In this document: in pieces, positions 40,024 to 53,300 of the stretch
Numbering within the stretch: position 1 is the first letter of the stretch
Layout of the letters: every line of letters begins with the position of its first letter
Assembly (NCBI GenBank): GCA_964019425.1
Contig: OZ025843.1
Span: 186,001 to 250,000, forward strand
DNA length: 64,000 nt
DNA from: Flectonema sp. DT1601
Lineage: Eukaryota; Euglenozoa; Diplonemea; Diplonemida; Diplonemidae
Reading direction: 5' to 3'
Notes under the pieces: model-generated
The model's input: only the letters and a program-made list of their open reading frames with translations
The model's database searches: none
Told to the model about the DNA's origin: nothing
Position numbers and translations under genes: made by a program

Positions 40024-43000
40024 TTACATTGAGACTTGGAGTTCTTCTTCGTTTTCACATTCACCAACAACCAAATCCGCAGCGATTTCATCCGCCGGAA
40101 TTTGTTTCTTTTTTCCCTTTACGAGAAAGGCAACAAGACCTCCGATAGTACAAATTCCAATTACCGAAGATAATGAAACCCATAACCACGTAAATGAAGT
40201 ACCTGATGACGGTGATGAGGTGGTTTCAGCCTCCACAACCAAATCAACATTTCCTTGAGCAACTCCTTGTGACTTACCTAATATAATATCTCCAGAACCT
40301 TTTGATACGTCAACCTGATCAGGTGAGACTGGTACTGAGGGTACTCCTGCATGTGGTGGAACTGGTGCCGAAGGTACTCCTGCATGTGCAGAAGGTACTT
40401 CCGGATGTGGTGGAACTGGAGCCGAAGGTACTCCTGCATGTGGTGGAACTGGTACTGAAGGTACTCCTGCATGTGCAGAAGGTACTTCCGGATGTGGTGG
40501 AACTGGAGCCGAAGGTACTCCTGCATGTGCAGAAGGTACTTCCGGATGTGGTGGAACTGGTGCCGAAGGTACTCCTGCATGTGCGGAAGGTACTTCTGGA
40601 TGTGGTGGAACTGGCGCCGAAGGTACTCCTGCATGTAGTGGAACTGGTACTGAAGGTACTCCTGCATGTGCAGAAGATACTTCCGGATGTGGTGGAACTG
40701 GAGCCGAAGGTACTCCTGCATGTGCAGAAGGTACTTCCGGATGTGGTGGAACTGGTGCCGAAGGTACTCCTGCATGTGCCGAAGGTACTTCCGGATGTGG
40801 TGGAACTGGCGCCGAAGGTACTCCTGCATGTGCGGAAGGTACTTCTGGATGTGGTGGAACTGGCGCCGAAGGTACTCCTGCATGTGGTGGAACTGGTACT
40901 GAAGGTACTCCTGCATGTGCAGAAGGTACTTCCGGATGTGGTGGAACTGGTGCCGAAGGTACTCCTGCATGTTCGGAAGGTACTTCTGGATGTGATGGAA
41001 CTGGCGCCGAAGGTACTCCTGCATGTGCGGAAGGTACTTTCGGATGTGGTGGAACTGGTGCTGAAGGTACTCCTGCATGTGGTGGAACTGGCGCCGAAGG
41101 TACTCCTGCATGTGGTGGAACTGGTGCCGAAGGTACTCCTGCATGTGGTGGAACTGGCGCCGAAGGTACTCCTGCATGTGCGGAAGGTACTTCCGGATGT
41201 GGTGGAACTGGCGCCGAAGGTACTCCTGCATGTGGTGGAACTGGTGCCGAAGGTACTCCTGCATGTGCGGAAGGTACTTTCGGATGTGGTGGAACTGGTG
41301 CCGAAGGTACTCCTGCATGTGCGGAAGGTACTTTCGGATGTGGTGGAACTGGTGCCGAAGGTACTCCTGCATGTGCGGAAGGTACTTTCGGATGTGGTGG
41401 AACTGGTGCTGAAGGTACTCCTGCATGTGGTGGAACTGGCGCCGAAGGTACTCCTGCATGTGGTGGAACTGGTGCCGAAGGTACTCCTGCATGTGCGGAA
41501 GGTACTTTCGGATGTGGTGGAACTGGTGCCGAAGGTACTCCTGCATGTGGTGGAACTGGCGCCGAAGGTACTCCCGCATGTGCGGAAGGTACTTCCGGAT
41601 GTGGTGGAACTGGCGCCGAAGGTACTCCTGCATGTGCAGAAGGTACTTTCGGATGTGGTGGAACTGGTGCCGAAGGTACTCCTGCATGTGGTGGAACTGG
41701 CGCCGAAGGTACTCCCGCATGTGGTGGAACTGGCGCCGAAGGTACTCCCGCATGTGGTGGAACTGGTTCCGAAGGTACTCCTGCATGTGGTGGAACTGGT
41801 GCCGAATCCGAAGGCACTCCCGCATGTGGTGGAACTGGCGCCGAAGGTACTCCTGCATGTGGTGGAACTGGTGCCGAAGGTACTCCTGCATGTGGTGGAA
41901 CTGGCGCCGAAGGTACTCCTGCATGTGCAGAAGGTACTTTCGGATGTGGTGGAACTGGTGCCGAAGGTACTCCTGCATGTGGTGGAACTGGCGCCGAAGG
42001 TACACCCGCATGTGCGGAAGGTACTTCCGGATGTGGTGGAACTGGCGCCGAAGGTACTCCTGCATGTGCAGAAGGTACTTTCGGATGTGGTGGAACTGGT
42101 GCCGAAGGTACTCCTGCATGTGGTGGAACCGGTGCCGAATCAGAAGGTACTCCCGCATGTGGTGGAACTGGTGCCGAAGGTACTTCCGGATGTGGTGGAA
42201 CTGGCGCCGAAGGTACTCCTGCATGTGCGGAAGGTACTTTCGGATGTGGTGGAACTGGTGCCGAAGGTACTCCTGCATGTGCGGAAGGTACTTCCGGATG
42301 TGGTGGAACTGGTGCCGAAGGTACTCCTGCATGTGCGGAAGGTACTTTCGGATGTGGTGGAACTGGTGCCGAAGGTACTCCTGCATGTGGTGGAACTGGC
42401 GCCGAAGGTACTCCTGCATGTGCGGAAGGTACTTCTGGATGTGGTGGAACTGGTGCCGAAGGTACTCCTGCATGTGGTGGAACTGGCGCCGAAGGTACTC
42501 CTGCATGTGCGGAAGGTACTTTCGGATGTGGTGGAACTGGTGCTGAAGGTACTCCTGCATGTGGTGGAACTGGCGCCGAAGGTACTCCTGCATGTGCGGA
42601 AGGTACTTCTGGATGTGGTGGAACTGGTGCCGAAGGTACTCCTGCATGTGGTGGAACTGGCGCCGAAGGTACTCCTGCATGTGGTGGAACTGGTGCCGAA
42701 TCAGAAGGTACTCCCGCATGTGGTGGAACTGGCGCCGAAGGTACTCCTGCATGTGCGGAAGGTATTTCTGGATGTGGTGGAACTGGTGCCGAAGGTACTC
42801 CTGCATGTGGTGGAACCGGTGCCGAATCAGAAGGTATTTCTGGATGTGGTGGAACTGGTGCCGAAGGTACTCCTGCATGTGGTGGAACTGGTGCCGAATC
42901 CGAAGGTACTCTCGCATGTGGTGGAACTGGTGCCGAATCCGAAGGTACTCCCGCATGTGGTGGAACTGGCGCCGAAGGTACTCCTGCATGTGGTGGAACT

Positions 43001-43191
43001 GGTGCCGAATCCGAAGGTACTCTCGCATGTGGTGGAACTGGTGCCGAATCCGAAGGTACTCTCGCATGTGGTGGAACTGGTGCCGAAGGTACTCCTGCAT
43101 GTGGTGGAATCATACCCGCGGATTCGCTCGAAACTCCCTGCGCTACAGCAACCGTAACGAGCGACAACATTATCGTTGAGTGGGTTCTCAT
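40024..43191 (-). CDS. Proline-rich repeat surface protein, copy 2 (1055 aa)
   Basis: Signal peptide, membrane span and tail are the same as copy 1. The repeats are richer in uninterrupted PSAPVPPHAGV modules and PKV variants, with PSDSAPVPPHARV modules clustered at the N-terminal end, and it lacks the PSARAGV blocks of copy 1. It starts MRTHSTIMLSL and ends EEELQVSM. The leader and acceptor are conserved with copy 1. Intact by sequence. Confidence 0.9.
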   Translation of the reverse strand: MRTHSTIMLSLVTVAVAQGVSSESAGMIPPHAGVPSAPVPPHARVPSDSAPVPPHARVPSDSAPVPPHAGVPSAPVPPHAGVPSDSAPVPPHARVPSDSAPVPPHAGVPSAPVPPHPEIPSDSAPVPPHAGVPSAPVPPHPEIPSAHAGVPSAPVPPHAGVPSDSAPVPPHAGVPSAPVPPHAGVPSAPVPPHPEVPSAHAGVPSAPVPPHAGVPSAPVPPHPKVPSAHAGVPSAPVPPHAGVPSAPVPPHPEVPSAHAGVPSAPVPPHAGVPSAPVPPHPKVPSAHAGVPSAPVPPHPEVPSAHAGVPSAPVPPHPKVPSAHAGVPSAPVPPHPEVPSAPVPPHAGVPSDSAPVPPHAGVPSAPVPPHPKVPSAHAGVPSAPVPPHPEVPSAHAGVPSAPVPPHAGVPSAPVPPHPKVPSAHAGVPSAPVPPHAGVPSAPVPPHAGVPSAPVPPHAGVPSDSAPVPPHAGVPSEPVPPHAGVPSAPVPPHAGVPSAPVPPHAGVPSAPVPPHPKVPSAHAGVPSAPVPPHPEVPSAHAGVPSAPVPPHAGVPSAPVPPHPKVPSAHAGVPSAPVPPHAGVPSAPVPPHAGVPSAPVPPHPKVPSAHAGVPSAPVPPHPKVPSAHAGVPSAPVPPHPKVPSAHAGVPSAPVPPHAGVPSAPVPPHPEVPSAHAGVPSAPVPPHAGVPSAPVPPHAGVPSAPVPPHAGVPSAPVPPHPKVPSAHAGVPSAPVPSHPEVPSEHAGVPSAPVPPHPEVPSAHAGVPSVPVPPHAGVPSAPVPPHPEVPSAHAGVPSAPVPPHPEVPSAHAGVPSAPVPPHPEVPSAHAGVPSAPVPPHPEVSSAHAGVPSVPVPLHAGVPSAPVPPHPEVPSAHAGVPSAPVPPHPEVPSAHAGVPSAPVPPHPEVPSAHAGVPSVPVPPHAGVPSAPVPPHPEVPSAHAGVPSAPVPPHAGVPSVPVSPDQVDVSKGSGDIILGKSQGVAQGNVDLVVEAETTSSPSSGTSFTWLWVSLSSVIGICTIGGLVAFLVKGKKKQIPADEIAADLVVGECENEEELQVSM

Positions 43192-43258
43192 TTTGTTAAG
43201 TTTTTTTTTTTTATGAAATCTGACAAAAAAATTATTCTTTAATCACAACATCCAGAAA

Positions 43259-44771
43259 CTAATCCAGGTACAACACGCCACAAACTACTGAATATATTTC
43301 AGTATTGACTTCGACCAGGCCCGTCAACAGCACGAACACTGTCCGTGCTGACAACGTCCTCGCCAACCCCACCGGAATGTCGAGACACAGAGCCAACAAC
43401 TTGTCGTTGTCAGTTCTGCGGGACGAATTGCTGTCATCCCGACAGGTCGGCATCCAGATGCTGTCCCCACCGGACAACCCCATCGCTTCCTGGAACCTTC
43501 TGTTCCTTGCCTCCAGGGACACCTTCATCCGTACCACTTCACCAAGTATCGCCTTGGCTTTTCCGGCGATACTTGCTGGTACCGAAAAATCATAATAATG
43601 ATCCAGCATTTTTATTAAAACGCTTTGCGTTAAGACCTAAATAAATGAGTACACAGTAAAATAATGATAAGAGAACAGAAAATGATTCTTCTGAAATAGT
43701 GACAAGAGAACAGAAATGATACTTAAACAACGTTTAACCTAGATCAATGAAAAGGTAAATATTATAATATTATAGTGTATCGAACTTCACTTGCCTTTTG
43801 AGCAGTTCCCAGTCTGAGTGTTAGTTTGAGGATAATTCGTCGTGTTGTGGACACCATCTACAAGCAACAAGATGAGTGGGTTGTTGCCTGCAATCTTATG
43901 GATGTTGGTTGCTACTTCAACTACGCTTATTCCTTTCCAATTGCTAATGAATTGATTGAAAACTAATTTACTTCTTTTTTTCAACCCTTGAGCTGCCACA
44001 TCATGTGCACCGCTATTGAAGTCCCTACGCGACGTATCGATTCATCCTCTCTCACTGCTGTACCAATTTCATAGGAAACGCTCACTACAATAAGCTTGGT
44101 GCTCTTCAAAATACTCCGGGAAAAACTCCTTAAGCAACCGGGGTAACTCCGTCAGAGTGCGGCTCTTTCCAGTGTCCATCCCACCTGCCATGGTTAGAAG
44201 AGAGAGCAGCTGTTTTCCACCCTTCCTAGATGGCAAAAAAAAAAAAAAACATGAATTTTTCGAAACAATCTTTGAAAACATAACAATTGCACACATCTTG
44301 AAGAAAAAGCAAGATTGTAAGACATTTGGTGTCAAATGGCTTTCACATGATGACGCTTGTATCCTGTGGAAATAGATTTTCAAAACTAGATGACCCGTAT
44401 TAAATCTCCTGCTTACTTACATCGGCTTTAAAGCACTCCATAATTAACCGGTTTCTTTGTCGAGATCTGTCAATAATCCATTTGTCCTCTACAGCCAGTG
44501 TTGTGGGTCGAAAGGTGAAACTGTGGATGAGATGATTTAATACATGCCTACAGCAATACTCAAAAGTAGTAGAAGGAGATGTGCCTGTAAGAGCATAACT
44601 CAAAGTAGAAAGAATCGCAATGCCTGTTATGGCACTACTCTGTAGATAGACACCGAAGGAAAAAACAGAACGTGTAACCAAGCTTCGGGCGAAGTTCACA
44701 CCTTACCACCCAAGAAGCCGATGGCGTACCTTCTTTAGGGGCCACGGAGGTGGTAGCGGTCGGAGACCCTC
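43259..44771 (-). pseudogene. P-loop NTPase relic, unit 2
   Basis: Near-identical to the relic in unit 1 and broken in the same general way, including the Walker A (AGGMDTGKSRTL) and the C-terminal block starting MLDHYYDFSV. Confidence 0.55.
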
Positions 44772-45970
44772 TATGTCATGATATCTATTTCCAGTAAAAC
44801 CACCTGCGATCAACAAAATATAAGGCTTATCTGAATGGTTTCCCGATCACATGTAGTAAGCAACCTGTAAATTAGAATTGGTTCATTCATAAAAATGATG
44901 AGCACTACCGTCATAGGGTAAACGACACTAGCTGGCAATTACCAAAAATATATATAAAAACGAGGGTAAGAAATAGCTAGCTAGCGATCGGATGGTATTT
45001 ATATCCTATTTGAAATTCAACAATGCTTGAATTTACTTACAAGCAGTAAAGATTCTCATATGAAGAAGTTAGTGAGTTAGCGAGCCCGACATATCATCGA
45101 GCAACGGTTAACAGTTAAGGAAGAAAGGAAACGACAGGGAGGCAAAAAAAAAAAAAAATAAAAAAGTCATGCATGGCGAAGTTTTCACACTCAATGGGAC
45201 AACAGGACTGAGCGAATCGGAAATACTCAGAGAAGATAATTAACACAAAGCTGGAAAGACACAGGTTAGTAGTTTCTTTTTGTTTTCACAATCTAAACAA
45301 CATCTCATCCTTCTCTCACAACAGAAAGAATACGACTATGAATCAGATAACAACAACAAAAAGAAAAAAAACGTGTTTCAGTAAGTCTCCTGAGTGGCTC
45401 TTTCCTTTGGCGCAAAAAAGTGATTTTGAAGACTTCGTACTGAGCAACGGACTATATGGGAGTATTATTAAAAAAAAATAATAATAATAATAAATTATAA
45501 TAACAAAAAAAAAAAAAAAAAAAAGTATGCTATCTATCACATTTAAATAATGTGACGATATGTAAAAACAAACATTAAAAGGAAAAAAAAAAGGGTTGAG
45601 CCTTATGTTTTTTATTCGACCGTCAGACATGAATACTGAAAAACGTACGATTGACACAATTAGTAGCAGCTCTTAGTTTTTTTTTTTTTTTTTTTTTTTG
45701 AGATTATTTCACACGGAGGATGTTTGTAGCAACTAGCTCAGCACAGACATTTCATGCGTAGCATAACTCCTACTGACCTCAGTTGACAATTGGATTTCTA
45801 TCAAAAAAAAAAAAAAAAAGAAAGAAAGAAAATAGGATTTAGTTCTTTGGTTCCGTTGTAAAAAGAATAAATTGGACAGGTTTATAATAATTATTTTAAA
45901 AAAAAAAAAAAAAACGTTCTTAAAAAAGTTCATTTCAAAAACAGATAATGACAACGATGAAATAAGATGT

Positions 45971-47680
45971 TTACATTGAGACTTGGAGTTCTTCTTCTTT
46001 TCCACATTCACCAACAACTAAATCCGCAGCGATTTCATCCGCCGGAATTTGTTTCTTTTTTCCCTTTACGAGAAAGGCAACAAGACCTCCGATAGTACAA
46101 ATTCCAATTACCGAAGATAATGAAACCCATAACCACGTAAATGAAGTACCTGATGACGGTGATGAGGTGGTTTCAGCCTCCACAACCAAATCAACATTTC
46201 CTTGAGCAACTCCTTGTGACTTACCTAATATAATATCTCCAGAACCTTTTGATACGTCAACCTGATCAGGTGAGACTGGTACTGAAGGTACTCCTGCATG
46301 TGGTGGAACTGGTGCTGAAGGTACTTCCGGATGTGGTGGAACTGGTGCCGAAGGTACTCCTGCATGTGCAGAAGGTACTTCCGGATGTGGTGGAACTGGT
46401 GCTGAAGGTACTTCCGGATGTGGTGGAACTGGTGCCGAAGATACTCCTGCATGTGCAGAAGGTACTTCCGGATGTGGTGGAACTGGTGCCGAAGGTACTC
46501 CTGCATGTGCGGAAGGTACTTCTGGATGTGGTGGAACTGGCGCCGTAGATACTTCCGGATGTGGTGGAACTGGTGCCGAAGATACTTCCGGATGTGGTGG
46601 AACTGGTGCCGAAGGTACTCCTGCATGTGCAGAAGATACTTCCGGATGTGGTGGAACTGGCGCCGAAGATACTTCCGGATGTGGTGGAACTGGTGCCGAA
46701 GATACTCCTGCATGTGCAGAAGGTACTTCCGGATGTGGTGGAACTGGTGCCGGAGATACTCCTGCATGTGCAGAAGGTACTTCCGGATGTGGTGGAACTG
46801 GTGCCGAAGATACTTCCGGATGTCGTGGAACTGGTGCCGAAGATACTTCCGGATGTCGTGGAACTGGTGCCGAAGATACTTCCGGATGTGGTGGAACTGG
46901 TGCCGAAGATACTCCTGCATGTGCAGAAGGTACTTCCGGATGTGGTGGAACTGGTGCCGAAGATACTTCCGGATGTCGTGGAACTGGTGCCGAAGATACT
47001 TCCGGATGTCGTGGAACTGGTGCCGAAGATACTTCCGGATGTGGTGGAACTGGTGCCGAAGGTACTCCTGCATGTGCAGAAGATACTTCCGGATGTGGTG
47101 GAACTGGCGCCGTAGATACTTCCGGATGTGGTGGAACTGGTGCCGAAGATACTTCCGGATGTCGTGGAACTGGTGCCGAAGATACTTCCGGATGTCGTGG
47201 AACTGGTGCCGAAGATACTTCCGGATGTGGTGGAACTGGTGCCGAAGGTACTCCTGCATGTGCAGAAGATACTTCCGGATGTGGTGGAACTGGCGCCGTA
47301 GATACTTCCGGATGTGGTGGAACTGGTGCCGAAGATACTCCTGCATGTGCAGAAGGTACTTCCGGATGTGGTGGAACTGGCGCCGTAGATACTTCCGGAT
47401 GTGGTGGAACTGGTGCCGAAGATACTCCTGCATGTGCAGAAGGTACTTCCGGATGTGGTGGAACTGGCGCCGAAGATACTCCTGCATGTGCAGAAGGTAC
47501 TGGCGCCGTAGATACTTCCGGATGTGGTGGAACTGGCGCCGAAGGTACTCCTGCATGTGGTGGAACCGGTGCCGAAGGTACTCCTGCATGTGGTGGAATC
47601 ATACCCGCGGATTCGCTCGAAACACCCTGCGCTACAGCAACCGTAACGAGCGACAACATTATCGTTGAGTGGGTTCTCAT
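45971..47680 (-). CDS. Proline-rich repeat surface protein, copy 3 (569 aa)
   Basis: Same signal peptide, span and tail (tail reads ECGKEEELQVSM instead of ECENEEELQVSM). The repeats are mostly of the HPEV type with Ser and Thr variants (SSAPVPPHPEV, STAPVPPHPEV) and a PRHPEV form not seen in the other copies. Few PHAGV modules occur. It is the most divergent repeat region of the four and the shortest. Intact by sequence. Confidence 0.9.
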   Translation of the reverse strand: MRTHSTIMLSLVTVAVAQGVSSESAGMIPPHAGVPSAPVPPHAGVPSAPVPPHPEVSTAPVPSAHAGVSSAPVPPHPEVPSAHAGVSSAPVPPHPEVSTAPVPPHPEVPSAHAGVSSAPVPPHPEVSTAPVPPHPEVSSAHAGVPSAPVPPHPEVSSAPVPRHPEVSSAPVPRHPEVSSAPVPPHPEVSTAPVPPHPEVSSAHAGVPSAPVPPHPEVSSAPVPRHPEVSSAPVPRHPEVSSAPVPPHPEVPSAHAGVSSAPVPPHPEVSSAPVPRHPEVSSAPVPRHPEVSSAPVPPHPEVPSAHAGVSPAPVPPHPEVPSAHAGVSSAPVPPHPEVSSAPVPPHPEVSSAHAGVPSAPVPPHPEVSSAPVPPHPEVSTAPVPPHPEVPSAHAGVPSAPVPPHPEVPSAHAGVSSAPVPPHPEVPSAPVPPHPEVPSAHAGVPSAPVPPHPEVPSAPVPPHAGVPSVPVSPDQVDVSKGSGDIILGKSQGVAQGNVDLVVEAETTSSPSSGTSFTWLWVSLSSVIGICTIGGLVAFLVKGKKKQIPADEIAADLVVGECGKEEELQVSM

Positions 47681-47712
47681 TTTGTTAAGTTTTTTTTTTT
47701 ATGAAATCTGAC

Positions 47713-49227
47713 AAGAAAATTATTCTTTAATCACAACATCCAGAAACGAATCCAGGTACAACACGCCACAAACTACTGAATATATTTCAGTATTGACTTC
47801 GACCAGGCCCGTCAACAGCACGAACACTGTCCGTGCTGACAACGTCCTCGCCAACCCCACCGGAATGTCGAGACACAGAGCCAACAACTTGTCGTTGTCA
47901 GTTCTGCGGGACGTATTGCTGTCATCCCGACAGGTCGGCATCCAGATGCTGTCCCCACCGGACAACCCCATCGCTTCCTGGAACCTTCTGTTCCTTGCCT
48001 CCAGGGACACCTTCATCCGTACCACTTCACCAAGTATCGAAAAATCATAATAATGATCCGGCATTTTTCTTAAAACGCTTTGCGTTAAGACCTAAATAAA
48101 TGAGTACACAGTAAAATAATGATAAGAGAACAGAAAATGATTCTTCCGAAATAGTGACAAGAGAACAAAAATGATACTTAAACAACGTTTAACCTAAATC
48201 AATGAAAAGGTAAATATTATAATATTATAGTGTATCGAACTTCACTTGCCTTTTGAGCAGTTCCCAGTCTGAGTGTTAGTTTGAGGATAATTCGTCGTGT
48301 TGTGGACACCATCTACAAGCAACAAGATGAGTGGGTTGTTGCCTGCAATCTTATGGATGTTGGTTGCTACTCCAACTACGCTTATTCCTTTCCAATTGCT
48401 AATGAATTGATTGAAAACTAATTTACTTCTTTTTTTCAACCCTTGAGCTGCCACATCATGTGCACCGCTATTGAAGTCCCTACGCGACGTATCGATTCAT
48501 CCTCTCTCACTGCTGTACCACTTTCATAGGAAACGCTCACTACAATAAGCTTGGTGCTCTTCAAAATACTCCGGGAAAAACTCCTTAAGCAACCGGGGTA
48601 ACTCCGTCAGAGTGTGGCTCTTTCCAGTGTCCATCCCACCTGCCATGGTTAGAAGAGAGAGCAGCTGTTTTCCACCCTTCCTGGATGGCAAAAAAAAAAA
48701 AAAAACATGAATTTTTCGAAACAATCTTTGAAAACATAACAATTGCACACATCTTGAAGAAAAAGCAAGATTGTAAGACATTTGGTGTCAAATGGCTTTC
48801 ACATGATGACGCTTGTATCCTGTGGAAATAGATTTTCAAAACTAGATGACCCGTATTAAATCTCCTGCTTACTTACATCGGCTTTAAAGCACTCCATAAT
48901 TAACCGGTTTCTTTGTCGAGATCTGTCAATAATCCATTTGTCCTCTACAGCCAGTGTTGTGGGTCGAAAGGTGAAACTGTGGATGAGATGATTTAATACA
49001 TGCCTACATCAATACTCAAAAGTAGTAGAAGGAGATGTGCCTGTAAGAGCATAACTCAAAGTAGAAAGAATCGCAATGCCTGTTATGGCACTACTCTGTA
49101 GAAAGACACCGAAGGAAAAAACAGAACGTGTAACCAAGCCTCGGGCGAAGTACACACCTTACCACCCAAGAAGCCGATGGCGTACCTTCTTTAGGGGCCA
49201 CGGAGGTGGTAGCGGTCGGAGACCCTC
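47713..49227 (-). pseudogene. P-loop NTPase relic, unit 3
   Basis: Same relic as in units 1 and 2, broken, with some private differences from the other copies. The Walker A and Walker B-like segments remain recognisable. Confidence 0.5.
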
Positions 49228-50395
49228 TATGTCATGTTATCTATTTCCAGTAAAACCACCTGCGATCAACAAAATATAAGGCTTATCTGAATGGCTTCCC
49301 GATCACATGTAGTAAGCAACCTGTAAATTAGAATTGGTTCATTCATAAAAATGATGAGCACTACCGTCATAGGGTAAACGACACTAGCTGGCAATTACCA
49401 AAAATAATATATAAAAACGAGGGTAAGAAATAGCTAGCTAGCGATCGGATGGTATTTATATCCTATTTGAAATTCAACAATGCTTGAATTTACTTACAAG
49501 CAGTAAAGATTCTCATATGAAGAAGTTAGTGAGTTAGCGAGCCCGACATATCATCGAGCAACGGTTAACAGTTAAGGAAGAAAGGAAACGACAGGGAGGC
49601 AAAAAAAAAAAAAAAAAAAGTCATGCATGGCGAAGTTTTCACACTCAATGGGACAACAGGACTGAGCGAATCGGAAATACTCAGAGAAGATAATTAACAC
49701 AAAGCTGGAAAGACACACGTTAGTAGTTTCTTTTTGTTTTCACAATCTAAACAACATCTCATCCTTCTCTCACAACAGAAAGAATACGACTATGAATCAG
49801 ATAACAACAACAAAAAGAAAAAAACGTGTTTCAGTAAGTCTCCTGAGTGGCTCTTTCCTTTGGCGCAAAAAAGTGATTTTGAAGACTTCGTATTGAGCAA
49901 CGGACTTTATGGGGGTATTATTAAAAAAAAATAATAATTATAATAATATAAAAAAAAAAGTATGTTATCTATCACATTTAAATAACGTGACGATATGTAA
50001 AAACAAACATTAAAAGGAAAAAAAAAACGGTTGAGCCTTATGTTTTTTATTCGACCGTCAGACATGAATACTGAAAAACGTACGATTGACACAATTAGTA
50101 GCAGCTCTTAGTTTTTTCGCTTTTTTGAAATTATTTCTCACGGAGGTTGTTTGTAGCAACTAGCTCAGCACAGATATTTCATGCGTAGCATAACTCCTAT
50201 TGACCTCAGTTGACAATTGGATTTCTATCAAAAAAAAAAAAAAAAAAAAAGAAAGAAAGAAAATAGGATTTAGTTCTTTGGTTCTGTTGTAAAAAGAATA
50301 AATTGGACACGTTTATAATAATTATTTAAAAAGAAAAAACGTTCTTAAAAAAGTTCATTTCAAAAATAGATAATGACAACGATGAAATAAGATGT

Positions 50396-53300
50396 TTACA
50401 TTGAGACTTGGAGTTCTTCTTCGTTTTCACATTCACCAACAACCAAATCTGCAGCGATTTCATCCGCCGGAATTTGTTTCTTTTTTCCCTTTACGAGAAA
50501 GGCAACAAGACCTCCGATAGTACAAATTCCAATTACCGAAGATAATGAAACCCATAACCACGTAAATGAAGTACCTGATGACGGTGATGAGGTGGTTTCA
50601 GCCTCCACAACCAAATCAACATTTCCTTGAGCAACTCCTTGTGACTTACCTAATATAATATCCCCAGAACCTTTTGATACGTCAACCTGATCAGGTGAGA
50701 CTGGTACTGAAGGTACTCCTGCATGTGCAGAAGGTACTTCCGGATGTGGTGGAACTGGAGCCGAAGGTACTCCTGCATGTGGTGGAACTGGCGCCGAAGG
50801 TACTCCTGCATGTGGTGGAACTGGCGCCGAAGGTACTCCTGCGTGTGCCGAAGGTACTTCCGGATGTGGTGGAACTGGCGCCGAAGGTACTCCTGCATGT
50901 GCCGAAGGTACTTTCGGATGTGGTGGAACTGGCGCCGAAGGTACTCCTGCATGTGGTGGAACTGGCGCCGAAGGTACTCCTGCATGTGCCGAAGGTACTT
51001 CCGGATGTGGTGGAACTGGAGCCGAAGGTACTCCTGCATGTGCCGAAGGTACTTCCGGATGTGGTGGAACTGGAGCCGAAGGTACTCCTGCATGTGGTGG
51101 AACTGGAGCCGAAGGTACTCCTGCATGTGCCGAAGGTACTTCCGGATGTGGTGGAACTGGCGCCGAAGGTACTCCTGCATGTGCAGAAGGTACTTTCGGA
51201 TGTGGTGGAACTGGTGCCGAAGGTACTCCTGCATGTGCCGAAGGTACTTCCGGATGTGGTGGAACTGGTGCCGAAGGTACTCCTGCATGTGGTGGAACTG
51301 GAGCCGAAGGTACTCCTGCATGTGCCGAAGGTACTTCCGGATGTGGTGGAACTGGCGCCGAAGGTACTCCTGCATGTGCAGAAGGTACTTTCGGATGTGG
51401 TGGAACTGGTGCCGAAGGTACTCCTGCATGTGCCGAAGGTACTCCTGCATGTGGTGGAACTGGAGCCGAAGGTACTCCTGCATGTGCAGAAGGTACTTTC
51501 GGATGTGGTGGAACTGGAGCCGAAGGTACTCCTGCATGTGCAGAAGGTACTTCCGGATGTGGTGGAACTGGTGCCGAATCCGAAGGCACTCCCGCATGTG
51601 GTGGAACTGGTGCCGAAGGTACTCCTGCATGTGCCGAAGGTACTTTCGGATGTGGTGGAACTGGTGCCGAATCAGAAGGTACTCCCGCATGTGGTGGAAC
51701 TGGTGCCGAATCCGAAGGTACTTTCGGATGTGGTGGAACTGGCGCCGAAGGTACTCCTGCATGTGGTGGAACTGGCGCCGAAGGTACTCCTGCATGTGCC
51801 GAAGGTACTTCCGGATGTGGTGGAACTGGAGCCGAAGGTACTCCTGCATGTGCCGAAGGTACTTCCGGATGTGGTGGAACTGGAGCCGAAGGTACTCCTG
51901 CACGTGCCGAAGGTACTTCCGGATGTGGTGGAACTGGTGCCGAAGGTACTCCTGCATGTGCCGAAGGTACTTCCGGATGTGGTGGAACTGGCGCCGAAGG
52001 TACTCCTGCATGTGCAGAAGGTACTTTCGGATGTGGTGGAACTGGTGCCGAAGGTACTCCTGCATGTGCCGAAGGTACTCCTGCATGTGGTGGAACTGGA
52101 GCCGAAGGTACTCCTGCATGTGCAGAAGGTACTTTCGGATGTGGTGGAACTGGAGCCGAAGGTACTCCTGCATGTGCAGAAGGTACTTCCGGATGTGGTG
52201 GAACTGGTGCCGAATCCGAAGGCACTCCCGCATGTGGTGGAACTGGTGCCGAAGGTACTCCTGCATGTGCCGAAGGTACTTTCGGATGTGGTGGAACTGG
52301 TGCCGAATCAGAAGGTACTCCCGCATGTGGTGGAACTGGTGCCGAATCCGAAGGCACTCCCGCATGTGGTGGAACTGGTGCCGAAGGTACTCCTGCATGT
52401 GGTGGAACTGGTGCCGAATCCGAAGGTACTCCTGCATGTGCAGAAGGTACTTCCGGATGTGGTGGAACTGGTGCTGAAGGTACTCCTGCATGTGGTGGAA
52501 CTGGAGCCGAAGGTACTCCTGCATGTGCCGAAGGTACTTTCGGATGTGGTGGAACTGGTGCTGAAGGTACTCCTGCATGTGGTGGAACTGGAGCCGAAGG
52601 TACTCCTGCATGTGCCGAAGGTACTTTCGGATGTGGTGGAACTGGTGCTGAAGGTACTCCTGCATGTGGTGGAACTGGAGCCGAAGGTACTCCTGCATGT
52701 GCAGAAGGTACTTTCGGATGTGGTGGAACTGGAGCCGAAGGAACTCCTGCATGTGCCGAAGGTACTTCCGGATGTGGTGGAACTGGCGCCGAAGGTACTC
52801 CTGCATGTGCAGAAGGTACTTCCGGATGTGGTGGAACTGGTGCCGAATCCGAAGGCACTCCCGCATGTGGTGGAACTGGAGCCGAAGGTACTCCTGCATG
52901 TGCCGAAGGTACTTTCGGATGTGGTGGAACTGGTGCCAAATCAGAAGGTACACCCGCATGTGGTGGAACTGGTGCCGAATCCGAAGGCACTCCCGCATGT
53001 GGTGGAACTGGTGCCGAAGGTACTCCTGCATGTGGTGGAACTGGTGCCGAATCCGAAGGTACTCTCGCATGTGGTGGAACTGGTGCCGAAACCGAAGGTA
53101 CTCCTGCATGTGCAGAAGGTACTTTCGGATGTGGTGGAACTGGAGCCGAAGGTACTCCTGCATGTGGTGGAACTGGAGCCGAAGGTACTCCTGCATGTGC
53201 CGAAGGTACTTTCGGATGTGCTGGAACTGGTGCTGAAGGTACTCCTGCATGTGGTGGAACTGGAGCCGAAGGTACTCCTGCATGTGCAGAAGGTACTTTC

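Larger units (their letters stand above)
38827..44771 (-). repeat. Tandem unit 2 of the surface-protein array
   Basis: 5.9 kb, same order as unit 1. The non-coding part is 38827-40023 (no gene seen). Length difference from unit 1 is mostly repeat number in the coding array. Confidence 0.9.
44772..49227 (-). repeat. Tandem unit 3 of the surface-protein array
   Basis: 4.5 kb, the shortest unit. The non-coding part is 44772-45970 (no gene seen; a longer T run near 45678-45699 and A runs). Confidence 0.9.
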